From positions 408,434 to 418,433 of the forward strand of contig CAJNDS010001813.1 of NCBI GenBank assembly GCA_905221605.1: a stretch of DNA of 10,000 nucleotides, in the 5' to 3' direction. This stretch comes from Symbiodinium natans. Lineage: Eukaryota; Sar; Dinophyceae; Suessiales; Symbiodiniaceae. The position numbers and the translations under genes are program-made. The notes beneath the pieces are model-generated. The model saw only the letters and a program-made list of their open reading frames with translations, had not been told where the DNA came from and did no database searches. Positions 1 through 6,033 of this stretch are shown in pieces. Each line of letters opens with the position of its first letter. Positions within the stretch are counted from its first letter, which is position 1.

Positions 1-30
1 ATGTAGCAGGATGTTGTTGGGGTTTTGTCG

Positions 31-93
31 TTTAGGGTTTAGGGTTTAGGGTTAGGAAATTTGGGGTTTGGGGTTTGGGGTTTAGGGTTTAGG
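31..93 (+). repeat. Telomere-type tract, G-rich strand, TTTAGGG then TTTGGGG
   Basis: Three to four TTTAGGG heptamers are followed by a short run of the variant TTTGGGG and then TTTAGGG again. It is an interstitial tract, not a chromosome end, because unique sequence and oppositely oriented tracts follow. The first 30 bases hold nothing recognisable. Confidence 0.9.
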
Positions 94-182
94 CTTCAGG
101 CCATCAAACTGCCAGAAGGGCGCAGAGCTGCCAAGGGCCAACGCAAACATCGGTTGCGATATCCAAGCCGCTCTGACCCCCC
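94..182 (-). other. Exon-like unique island (unidentified)
   Basis: This is a GC-richer island between two telomeric tracts. On the minus strand an AG at the high-coordinate side (GGTCAG) is followed by a frame beginning SGLDIATDVCVG. The 'GLD' is reminiscent of the conserved GLD in Amt C-terminal tails, so it could be a very distant tail exon of the upstream transporter. A second minus frame (containing PFWQFDGLK) and one plus frame are also open, which is expected by chance at this length. Treat it as unproven. Confidence 0.15.
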
Positions 183-279
183 AAAACCCTAAACCCTAAA
201 CCCTAAACCCTAAACCTTCTGTACAAGACCATGGCATGGTTGTGGAGGATTCCGGACATTTTGCCCTAAACCCTAAACC
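183..279 (-). repeat. Two CCCTAAA tracts around a 47-bp island
   Basis: C-rich heptamers run over 183-217 and 264-279, with unique sequence between. The following stretch 280-397 is unique. Its minus strand is open over about 35 codons (segment 'ASIWALFGSLIYPS'), with no convincing splice borders or identity. Confidence 0.85.
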
Positions 280-397
280 TGGATACCCCAAAAAGCCCCC
301 CAAAATCATGTACAACTGCGCCCTTGGGTATTGCGAGGTACATGAGGGGTATATAAGGCTCCCAAAAAGCGCCCAGATTGAGGCACCCCGAAGCCCG

Positions 398-484
398 AAA
401 CCCTAAACCCTAAACCCTAAAGCCCTAAACCCTAAACCCTAAACCCTAAACCCTAAACCCTAAAGCCCTAAACCCTAAACCCCA
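398..484 (-). repeat. CCCTAAA tract with CCCTAAAG variants
   Basis: About eleven C-rich heptamers, two with an extra G (CCCTAAAG), run over this stretch. The unique island 485-575 that follows is open on the minus strand (segment 'SKALDAQRLRSPEPPK') but has no recognisable identity. Confidence 0.92.
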
Positions 485-576
485 AGATTCTTGCGAAACC
501 ACAAGCCGTTTGGGAGGTTCAGGGCTTCTAAGGCGTTGAGCGTCCAAGGCCTTGGATCTTGATAAGAAACTAAACT

Positions 577-638
577 CCCTAAACCCTAAACCCTAAACCC
601 TAAACCCTAAACCCTAAACCCTAAACCCTAAACCCTAA
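577..638 (-). repeat. CCCTAAA tract, nearly pure
   Basis: Eight consecutive CCCTAAA heptamers with almost no decay. The unique island 639-719 follows. On the minus strand it starts after CCTTGCAG and reads 'GGEFDDSWQAKSWMGSG', which is exon-like but unidentified. Confidence 0.93.
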
Positions 639-719
639 GTGACAAAACATCCTGAACCCATCCAACTCTTAGCTTGCCAGCTGTCATCGAATTCTCCGCC
701 CCCCCTGCAAGGTGGGCTC

Positions 720-815
720 GTTTAGGGTTTCTTAGGGCTTAGGGTTTAGGGTTTAAGGTTTAGGGTTTAGGGTTTAGGGTTTAGGGTTTAGGGTTTAGGG
801 TTTAAGGTTTAGGTG
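720..815 (+). repeat. TTTAGGG tract, G-rich strand
   Basis: About twelve TTTAGGG units with a few TTTAAGG and CTTAGGG variants. It is opposite in orientation to the tract ending at 638. The stretch 816-994 is mostly unique; its minus strand contains the open segment 'TSADPAPESPKIRVLLDA' after a CCAG, with no identity. Confidence 0.92.
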
Positions 816-1110
816 GTTTGCGTCAAGAAGAACCCGAATCTTTGGAGACTCAGGTGCAGGGTCTGCTGATGTTCTGGTACATTAGGGCATGACAGAGTCT
901 ACTCGGGTTTGTGAGGGCAATTGGGATACTAAACCCTGATCCCCCAAACATTATTTTTGTCAAAAGGCTTCGTGTTTGCAGTCAGCCCCTGTTCTAAACC
1001 CTAAACCCTACACTCTTAAATCAGATCCTGCGCCACCCCGCACCCGAAGTACCACCCCCTTTTCTCTGAATTTTCTCTATTCGGAATGATACCTTGAGAC
1101 CAACCTCAAG

Positions 1111-1142
1111 CCCTAAACCCTAAACCCTAAACCCTAAACCCA
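1111..1142 (-). repeat. CCCTAAA tract, meeting TTTAGGG tail to tail
   Basis: Four C-rich heptamers are followed within two bases by a short, decayed G-rich stretch (1144-1163). Upstream, 1009-1110 is unique: after ATTCAG its minus strand reads 'RGWYFGCGVAQD' in one frame and stays open in another. No identity was found. Confidence 0.85.
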
Positions 1143-1170
1143 TTTAGGGTTGAAGGTTTAGGGTGGAGAG

Positions 1171-1271
1171 TTGGGATGTCCCCCCTAAACAGTCCTTAAT
1201 AGGGATTAGAGTACCCCCTACCTACTATCCATCCCTGTGCAGGACTGTTAGTACAAGGTGGAACATCCCAA
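1171..1271. repeat. Foldback element, about 101 bp
   Basis: TTGGGATGT at 1171-1179 pairs with ACATCCCAA at 1263-1271. AACAGTCCT at 1188-1196 pairs with AGGACTGTT at 1241-1249. Two matching arm pairs in the right order make a hairpin-forming inverted repeat, MITE-like in size. No clear target-site duplication is visible. Confidence 0.7.
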
Positions 1272-1301
1272 GTGGAGAGCGTCGAACCTCGAAGCCCTGG
1301 A

Positions 1302-1371
1302 CCCTAAACCCTAAACCCTAAACCCTAAACCCTAAACCCTAAACCCTCCACCCTAAACCCTAACTCTAAAC
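1302..1371 (-). repeat. CCCTAAA tract
   Basis: About nine C-rich heptamers, slightly decayed at the right end (CCACCCTAAA, TAACTCTAAA). On the minus strand it lies directly after the exon-like island 1372-1425 and supplies its GTTTAG donor-like border. Confidence 0.92.
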
Positions 1372-1425
1372 CTTGCTTTCTGTATCGCTGCTAGCTTCTG
1401 GTTCTGGGAGCCTTCGATTGCAACC
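1372..1425 (-). CDS. Possible micro-exon, unidentified
   Basis: On the minus strand TTTTCAG precedes the island and GTTTAG follows it, the best GT-AG borders in the left part of the window. The phase-1 frame reads 'VAIEGSQNQKLAAIQKAR'. Its phase matches the candidates at 1597-1644 and 1854-1928. No family is recognised. Comparable open islands occur inside the transporter introns, so splice-like borders and an open frame are weak evidence at 54 nt. Confidence 0.25.
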
Positions 1426-1488
1426 CTGAAAACCCTTTAAAAAAACCCTAGAAAAGCCTAAAAAACCCAAGAGACCTCGAAGGCCTAG

Positions 1489-1595
1489 GTTTAGGGTTTA
1501 GGGTTTAGGGTTTAGGGTTTAGGGTTTAGGGTTTAGGGTTTAGGGTTTAGGGTTTAGGGTTTAGGGTTTAGGGTTTAGGGTTAGGGTTTAGGGTT
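1489..1595 (+). repeat. TTTAGGG tract, longest pure G-rich array of the left half
   Basis: About fifteen TTTAGGG heptamers with one TTAGGG hexamer. It is bordered on the left by a decayed A/C-rich stretch (1430-1488) and on the right by an exon-like island. Confidence 0.95.
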
Positions 1596-1596
1596 C

Positions 1597-1644
1597 CTTC
1601 TCTGAATCATGGAAAGCATCCCTGTCCACCCTCGCCCCGGCATC
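1597..1644 (-). CDS. Possible micro-exon, unidentified
   Basis: The minus strand has GGTTTCAG immediately before the island and AAG|GAACCC after it, so the donor would be GA, a class reported in dinoflagellates. In phase 0 it reads 'DAGARVDRDAFHDSEK'. In the phase continuing from 1854-1928 it reads 'MPGRGWTGMLSMIQR'. Both are open, so the frame is undecided and the call is weak. Confidence 0.22.
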
Positions 1645-1848
1645 CTGAAACCTAAACCATCTAGGGACTGTACCTTGGACCCTTAAGGTTGTACCCTTGG
1701 GTTTGGGGTCCCTGTTCAAGGAGGATCGAAAAAGGAATATAAAGGCAATACTAGGAGTATTTTAAGGTAACCTTTAGGGGTACAATTGTGGGGGGGTACG
1801 AGTCCGAATCCCTTGAAGCCCTAAACCCTATAAACCCTAAACCCTAAA
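1645..1848. other. Gene-free decayed stretch with a small palindrome and CCCTAAA tract
   Basis: No exon is seen. AATACTAGGAGTATT at 1747-1761 is a perfect palindrome apart from its central base. A C-rich telomeric tract with a TATAAACCC variant occupies 1819-1848. Confidence 0.6.
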
Positions 1849-1853
1849 GGATC

Positions 1854-1928
1854 CGGAATGGCTTCTGGTCAAAAACCTCTTCATGTCTGATGAGATCTTC
1901 GTGCGAGAGAACATGCAATGCAATCCAG
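1854..1928 (-). CDS. Possible exon, unidentified
   Basis: The minus strand reads TGTATAG and then an open phase-1 frame containing 'WIALHVLSHEDLIRHEEVF', ending near TTCCG|GATCC (a GA donor). The composition is protein-like, with amphipathic and charged residues. No family is recognised. It lies downstream of the putative transporter stop, so it would belong to another gene or be chance. Confidence 0.3.
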
Positions 1929-1958
1929 CTATACATTTAGGCGTTCGGGGTTTCGTGA

Positions 1959-2005
1959 TTAGGGTTTAGGCCCTAAGCCCTAAACCCTAAACCCTAAACC
2001 CTATA
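1959..2005. repeat. Head-to-head telomeric junction
   Basis: G-rich TTAGGGTTTAGG (1959-1970) switches directly to CCCTAAGCCCTAAACCC and further C-rich heptamers (1971-2004). G-rich followed at once by C-rich is the order left by end-to-end fusion of two telomeres, or by insertion of a short telomeric inverted repeat. Confidence 0.8.
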
Positions 2006-2126
2006 TAAATCCTTACCCTATTTCGGTTAGACATGTGGGGATTTAGGCCTTCACAGAAGATGCCCACTTTGCGTAGTTGGAGTGCGGCGGTGCGGACAAA
2101 CAATAGGCGGAGCCGTGCATCCGAAT

Positions 2127-2168
2127 TCAGACGGGGTCCAGCGAATCACTGGTGTCAGAGTCGCAGTC
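2127..2168 (-). CDS. Tentative last exon: acidic C-terminus and stop of the ammonium transporter gene
   Basis: On the minus strand ACAAAG precedes a phase-0 frame reading DCDSDTSDSLDPV and then TGA. This would be a short Asp/Ser-rich C-terminal tail. The phase fits exon 3029-3125 if that exon uses its GC donor (ACCG|GCAGTAGG). An 860-nt intron would separate them. The tail has no conserved sequence to confirm it, so this rests on phase, a stop codon and composition. Transcript data would be needed to prove it. The rest of 2030-2200 shows nothing further. Confidence 0.35.
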   Translation of the reverse strand, partial: DCDSDTSDSLDPV

Positions 2169-2181
2169 CTTTGTTTGTGGG

Positions 2182-2253
2182 GAGAGGCGAAAGCCTCTCG
2201 CCCTCTCTCCCTCTCTCCCTCTCTCCCTCTCTCCCTCTCTCCCTCTCTCCCTC
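2182..2253. repeat. GAAA-loop hairpin followed by (CCCTCTCT)n microsatellite
   Basis: GAGAGGC (2182-2188) pairs perfectly with GCCTCTC (2193-2199) around a GAAA tetraloop. It is followed by about six and a half copies of the 8-mer CCCTCTCT (2201-2253). The purine-rich arm could also pair with the pyrimidine-rich repeat. Predicted open frames here are products of the repeat. Confidence 0.9.
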
Positions 2254-2261
2254 CGAATGAT

Positions 2262-2330
2262 TTTTCTCATATACATGTCTGTATACAGATGTGTACATAT
2301 ACATATATATATATATACATAGAGGTATGT
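2262..2330. repeat. AT-rich (TA)n stretch
   Basis: A run of alternating TATA/CATA steps with self-complementary parts (GTATAC, TATATA). It resembles the AT tracts inside the palindrome arms near 3831 and 4251. The following stretch 2330-2640 is decayed telomeric and unique sequence with no recognised gene. Confidence 0.75.
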
Positions 2331-2643
2331 ATAGGGATTGTGGCTTGGATCGTGTCTACGATCTTTCAACCCCAAACCCTGTTTAGAGATCAAGGGAAAC
2401 TGAAACGGACTCGGCATCGGTGGGTGAAGACGACAACCCCTACAAAACCCTAAGCCCAAAAACCTTAAACCGGTCCAGGGTTTAGGGCTTCAGGGTTTGG
2501 AGTTCAGAGTCTAAGTAAATTAGGGATTGGGGCTAGGGCCCCCCCTTGCCCCCCCTTATGTACCCCAAACATGTGACTACAGCCCGCGTCATTGCAGGAG
2601 CCCGATGATCGGGACACCTAGTTGTTGGAAGGCCCTCAGAAAT

Positions 2644-2806
2644 ATGGGGGTTTCCGAAAATGGGCGGAGGGGGGGGGGGGGAATAAATGTAGGGGTTTCC
2701 GAAAATGGGGGGTGGGGGGGGTACTCTTTTTTGGGGAGTTCTTTTAAGAGGACTTGTAGTATTTCGGTGTATATAAGGTTACACCCTGTTTTCGGAAAAC
2801 CCCCAT
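2644..2806. mobile_element. MITE-like element with TTTCCGAAAA termini
   Basis: ATGGGGGTTTCCGAAAA (2644-2660) and TTTTCGGAAAACCCCCAT (2789-2806) are inverted copies differing by one base. An internal second copy of the left end (GGGGTTTCCGAAAATGGG, from 2692) suggests a nested or partly duplicated end. The interior has a G13 run (2669-2681) and the pair CTCTTTTTTGGGGAG / CTTTTAAGAGG. It is non-coding; open frames through it on both strands are by-products. From memory, similar ends recur in dinoflagellate genomes, which is unverified here. Confidence 0.65.
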
Positions 2807-3020
2807 CTGAAGTAGGGTTTATATTTCTTGTATCCCCAAAAGGACACCCAGTATATACCCTCACGAGTTTTACAAAAGGAACCTTATATACACTCACCAA
2901 GAACAGTAATATGTACCCTACTTCACTAGACCCGGGAGTAACCTAGGAATAAAAAGGGTAGCCCTTTTGGTTTTAAGGGGAATATAAGGGAACCCCGACC
3001 CTAAAAATAGGAAAAAAGTG
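2807..3020. repeat. Diverged repeat flank, gene-free
   Basis: Pyrimidine/purine-rich sequence with recurring AAAAGG, GTATATA and TAAGGGAACC words. The part from about 2950 (GGGTAGCCCTTTTGGTTTTAAGGGG) looks like an old copy of the repeat family found at 3141-3490. No gene was seen. Confidence 0.45.
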
Positions 3021-3028
3021 CCTACTGC

Positions 3029-3125
3029 CGGTCCTAGTTCATGTGACTGCGGCGAAGGCTCTAGGCTCTCCGACTCGTTGCTGCTCCTGCTTTGCGCTGC
3101 AGCTTTGGCAGCTTTGGCAAACATC
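3029..3125 (-). CDS. Tentative exon: Ala/Ser/Glu-rich cytoplasmic tail of the ammonium transporter
   Basis: The minus strand reads CTACTAAG and then an open phase-1 frame starting MFAKAAKAAAQSRSSNESES and continuing with ESLEPSPQSHELGP. It ends at ACCG|GCAGTAGG, a GC donor like those of the confirmed exons. Its one leading base completes TGG (Trp) after exon 4722-4803 if that exon uses its GT donor. Amt proteins commonly have a variable, hydrophilic C-terminal tail, which fits. The region has no conserved motif, so the assignment is an inference from phase, border type and composition. Confidence 0.4.
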
Positions 3126-3140
3126 CTTAGTAGCCCAGCA

Positions 3141-3490
3141 AGCATATTCTCATGAGGGTACGCTTTTTTTTGGGTGAGTTACTTTTTAAGGGAACCTTAA
3201 GCATATTCTCAGCATATTCTCATGAGGGTACCCTTTTTTGGATGAGTTACTTTATAAGGGAACCTTGAACCAACAAAAGGGGAAAACACTTCGCTGCAGT
3301 TAGGAGGGTAGCTATAAAAGGTAACTTTTTTTGGTTTGGTTACTTTGTAAGGGAACTTTGAACCAAAAAAAGGGGACAATGGGTACCTCTAATAAGGGTA
3401 CCCCTTTTTTCTTGGATTAGCTACTCCTAAGCCCTAAACCCTAAACCCTAAACCCTAAACCTTGAACCAAAAAAGGGGGAAAAAGGGTAC
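3141..3490 (+). repeat. Cluster of four diverged repeat units, one split by telomeric DNA
   Basis: Units begin with (AGCATATTCTCAT)GAGGGTA, continue with an oligo-T block and GGNTNAGTTACTTT, and end with TAAGGGAACCTTGAACCA and AAAAGGGG. Copies lie at 3141-3198, 3211-3290, 3304-3380 and 3393-3490. The first two are the closest pair. The fourth contains a CCCTAAA array in its middle (see separate entry). No coding potential; this is a tandem or nested repeat of unknown class. Confidence 0.75.
3432..3459 (-). repeat. Four pure CCCTAAA heptamers inside a repeat copy
   Basis: Exactly four CCCTAAA units sit between CTCCTAAG and CCTTGAACCAAAAAAGG. In the sister copies the corresponding sequence runs TATAAGGGAACCTTGAACCA without interruption. 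The tract therefore appears to have been gained by this copy. Confidence 0.85.
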
Positions 3491-3494
3491 CAAA

Positions 3495-3588
3495 GAGCTA
3501 CCAAGCATCTCGGCGCGGGGGAAGTCACCACGGGTGTGCTCACCATCCACGCCAGTGATTTCTCGCTCCTGGCTTCAAGGGCGTCATG
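3495..3588. other. Exon-like unique island (unidentified)
   Basis: A GC-rich island before a TTTAGGG tract. The plus strand is open as 'GEVTTGVLTIHASDFSLLAS' and then TGA. The minus strand is open as 'RSEKSLAWMVSTPVVTS', with CCAG|G and GATG|GTGAGC borders. Direction and identity cannot be decided. Confidence 0.15.
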
Positions 3589-3615
3589 AGGGTTTAGGGT
3601 TTAGGGTTTAGGGTT
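3589..3615 (+). repeat. Short TTTAGGG tract at the left edge of the palindrome
   Basis: Three to four G-rich heptamers lie seven bases outside the left palindrome arm. A C-rich array continues directly from the right arm, so the palindrome is bounded by telomeric repeats in mirror orientation. Confidence 0.85.
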
Positions 3616-3621
3616 CCAGTA

Positions 3622-4483
3622 AGGGTTTAGGGGAGGGCTAGTAGGGCTGAGGGCTTTCGCTCTTTATAGGCCTTCTGGGGCTTAGTGTTTGTAGGTATTG
3701 GGGCTTAGGGCTTGGGGTGTCGGGTATATCGAGGGTTCAAAGAAGGGACCCTTAGAAGGGACCTTAGGGGTTCTTTGGGGGTCATTTGGGGGCTACTTAG
3801 GTATATAGGGGACTGGCTTAATATACATATATATATATGTGTGTATATATGTACGTAAGGAACCCTACAAAATTTAATGGGTAAGATTAATAAGACTCTA
3901 ATTTTCTGTCTCTAATTTCAAAATGTCACTAATGTCACCTTATTCTCGGCTCTCCGAATGTAGAATTCCAGAATTCCAGAATTCCAGAATTCCAGAATTC
4001 CAGAATTCCAGAATTCCAGATTTTTCAGGGGCCCCCAGTTCCAGAATTCCAGATTCTGGAATTCTGGAACTGGGGGCCTCTGAAAAATCTGGAATTCTGG
4101 AATTCTGGAATTAGGGGTCTCAGAAAATCTGGAATTCTGGAATTCTGGGTCTCTGGGGAGAGGTTTTCAGAGTGTACGATAGGAAAACATAGTAAGACGT
4201 GGGTTTTGAGGGGGGGGGGGGGGGTAGCATTTATTTATATGTATATGTATGTACATATATACACACATATATATATATGTATATTAAGCCAGTCCCCTAT
4301 ATACCTAAGTAGCCCCCAAATGACCCCCAAAGAACCCCTAAGGTCCCTTCTAAGGGTCCCTTTTTTGAACCCTCGATATACCCGACACCCCAAGCCCTAA
4401 GCCCCAATACCTACAAACCCTAAGCCCCAGAAGGCCTATAAAGATCGAAAGCCCTCAGCCCTACTAGCCCTCCCCTAAACCCT
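3622..4483. mobile_element. Large foldback element with 233-bp inverted arms
   Basis: The left arm 3622-3854 and right arm 4251-4483 are reverse complements of equal length with three mismatches seen by eye: CTC/ATC after GCTTTCG, GTG/GGG in CTTAGNGTTT, and CAAAG/CAAAA. The arms carry decayed telomeric words at their outer ends and an AT-rich (TA)/(TG) run at their inner ends. The 396-bp centre (3855-4250) contains a smaller nested palindrome and a G15 run (4210-4224). No transposase is present. It could be a non-autonomous foldback element or an inverted duplication. Near-identity of the arms implies recent origin or ongoing gene conversion. Confidence 0.9.
3962..4147. repeat. Nested palindrome of AATTCCAG / AATTCTGG 8-mers
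   Basis: About seven AATTCCAG units (3962-4019), a 25-bp spacer and CCAGAATTCCAGA (4041-4053) are mirrored around position 4054 by TCTGGAATTCTGG, the same spacer, and AATTCTGG units to about 4147. The left spacer (4020-4040) and right spacer (about 4068-4088) differ by one base (CAGGGGCC against CAGAGGCC). A third partial spacer with TCTCAGAAAATCTGG follows. The array is dense in GAATTC sites. The 63-residue open frame from 3923 is made of this repeat and is not a gene. Confidence 0.92.
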
Positions 4484-4538
4484 AAACCCTAAACCCTAAA
4501 CCCTAAACCCTAAACCCTAAACCCTAAACCCTAAACCC
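4472..4538 (-). repeat. CCCTAAA tract flanking the palindrome
   Basis: Nine to ten nearly pure C-rich heptamers. The left end overlaps the outer end of the right palindrome arm. Confidence 0.95.
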
Positions 4539-4594
4539 AGGCCAAGGGGGCTTCCCAAAGCCTCCTGAGGATTCTTCTAGGTCCTTCAAACCAT
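4537..4594 (-). other. Exon-like unique island (unidentified)
   Basis: The minus strand has the textbook acceptor TGCTTTTCAG, then a frame reading 'GLKDLEESSGGFGKPPWPG', then GG|GTTTAG. The borders are strong. However, joining it after exon 4722-4803 at that exon's GT donor would create TGA, and no family is recognised. It may be a chance island in the intron. Confidence 0.2.
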
Positions 4595-4608
4595 CTGAAA
4601 AGCATTCG

Positions 4609-4702
4609 GGCTTAGGGTTTAGGGTTTAGACTTAGGGGCCTCTTCAACATATGGTTTAGGGGGTTCAGGGGGTTTAGGGTTTAGGGTTTAGGGTTTAGGG
4701 TT
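4609..4702 (+). repeat. TTTAGGG tract, interrupted
   Basis: G-rich heptamers at 4609-4632 and 4671-4702 are separated by a unique stretch. On the minus strand the tract lies just downstream of exon 4722-4803. Confidence 0.88.
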
Positions 4703-4721
4703 GTATCCCAAGGGCCCTAAC

Positions 4722-4803
4722 CAGTCTTTCTGTGAGGAGCACAAAAAGCTGGCCTCAGTCACGCGCAGGGGCATGACGATCTTGATGCACAGGACGATGA
4801 TTG
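4722..4803 (-). CDS. amt: Ammonium transporter (Amt/MEP/Rh family), exon VII: end of helix 11 and start of cytoplasmic tail
   Basis: The minus strand reads GGTACAG and then a frame giving IIVLCIKIVMPLRVTEASFL and further CSSQKDW. Its two leading bases (CA) complete a codon begun by exon 6056-6103 (G), giving 'FSAV-A-IIVL'. This continues helix 11 without a break. The 'LRVTE' after the helix corresponds to the conserved LRV(S/P)E at the start of the Amt C-terminal region. From the 'LLG' of exon V through 'LRV' the joined protein has 34 residues, the same count as the corresponding stretch of E. coli AmtB as I recall it. The downstream border is uncertain: a GT donor (GACTG|GTTAGG) gives the end used here, and a GC donor after GAG (ACTGAG|GCCAGC) would end the exon earlier. 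Confidence 0.85.
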
Positions 4804-5156
4804 CTGTACCTTGTCCCCTAAGGGCTTAGGGGTTCAGGGTGCCCTAAAACCTAAGAGTATCCCTATTATCCCAATAGAAGCAAGCCTCTATCACCCGTCA
4901 GAACACCCAAAAGACATAGACCCCACAGACCCTGTAAAACCTATAAACCCCATAGACCCATAGACGCATACTATAAAGCCTACCCTAAACCCTAAACTTA
5001 AACCCTTAACCCTAAACCCCTAAACCATGCTACGAAACCCTAAACCCTAAACCCGAAATCCATTTTTAAAAAGCCGCAGAACTCCCCAACATTTTGCAAA
5101 AGGGCACCACGGGCTACCGGGCTAGCCCTGAAGCCTAAGACCCTACGACCCAAAGA

Positions 5157-5204
5157 ACCTAAACCCCTAAACCCCTAAACCCTAAACCCTAAACCCTAAA
5201 CCCT
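5157..5204 (-). repeat. CCCTAAA / CCCCTAAA tract
   Basis: Six to seven C-rich units, the first ones being CCCCTAAA octamers. It lies inside intron VI. A more decayed tract of the same orientation lies at 4983-5055. Confidence 0.9.
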
Positions 5205-5329
5205 GTGAGGCTTGAGGGCTTTAGGGTGTGCCGAAAAATGTCTCTTCATAACCCTGTGAACCCTGCAAACCCTATAAACCCCTCTGGACCCCTAGGGATT
5301 GAAACCCTTAAAGCCCTAAAGCTCGACTT

Positions 5330-5432
5330 GGGGTTTAGGGTTTAGGGTTTAGGGTTTAGGGTTTAGGGTTTAGGGTTTAGGGTTTAGGGTTTAGGGTTTA
5401 GGGTTTAGGGTTTAGTGTTTAGGGTTTAGGGC
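5330..5432 (+). repeat. TTTAGGG tract, about fourteen units
   Basis: A nearly pure G-rich array with one TTTAGTG variant, inside intron VI. It is among the least decayed tracts in the window. Confidence 0.95.
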
Positions 5433-5544
5433 AGAGTGTGGGATGTGCAGGTCGAAATCCATCACTCTGCAGCTGGCTTTCGCACCTGAAACCCTGACCG
5501 TGCACCCTGCAGGATGTAACCCCTTAGGTTTGCTTGAGGGTTCA

Positions 5545-6033
5545 GGGTTTGCGGTTTAGGGTTTAGGGTTTAGGGTTTAGGGTTTAGGGCTTTAGGCTTT
5601 AGGGTTTAGGGTTTAGGGTTAAGTTAAGGGTTTAGGGTTTAGGGCGTAGGGTCTATAGGGCTACGAGCCGAGCCCTCAGCCCTGGATGCTACACCTCAAC
5701 CCGGGCACTTATAGGGTTTCAGGGTTAAGGGTTAAGGGTTTAGGGCTTAGGGTTTAGGGTTTAGGGTTAGGGTTTAAGGGTTTAGGGTTTAGGGTTTAGG
5801 GCTAGGGTTTCTAGGGTTTAGGAAGGGGGGTAGGATGCCCCGAAAGCCACAACCCTGAACCCGGCAACTAGGGAATCCCGAGTCCCAACCCCGGATCCTG
5901 CTTGAGGCTGCAGGGTTTGGGGTATGGGGTTTAGGGTTTAGGGCTTGGGGTTTAGGGTTAGGGCTTAGGGCTTAGGGTTTAGGGTTTAGGGCTAGGGTTT
6001 AGGGTTTAGGGTTTAGGGCTTAGGGTTTAAGGC
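5545..6033 (+). repeat. Series of degenerate TTTAGGG tracts
   Basis: G-rich tracts at 5545-5655, 5705-5830 and 5920-6033 carry many TTAGGG, GCTTAGGG, TTAAGGG and GGGCTAGGG variants. They are separated by unique islands of 50-90 bp (5656-5704 and 5831-5919) that have no recognised identity. The last tract abuts exon VI and intron VI's 5' end. Confidence 0.88.

Noticed and set aside
2033-2459. Three overlapping open frames of 75-123 residues on both strands
   Set aside because: They are largely translations of the CCCTCTCT microsatellite and the AT-rich run. Only the short acidic segment ending at 2127 on the minus strand was kept, as a tentative exon.
2527-2946. 139-residue plus-strand frame, the longest in the window
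   Set aside because: It runs through the inverted-repeat element and its flank, with a frame open on the opposite strand as well. The composition is repeat-like and no family is recognised.
3923-4114. 63-residue frame of 'RIPEFQNS' repeats
   Set aside because: Direct translation of the AATTCCAG 8-mer array and its mirror.
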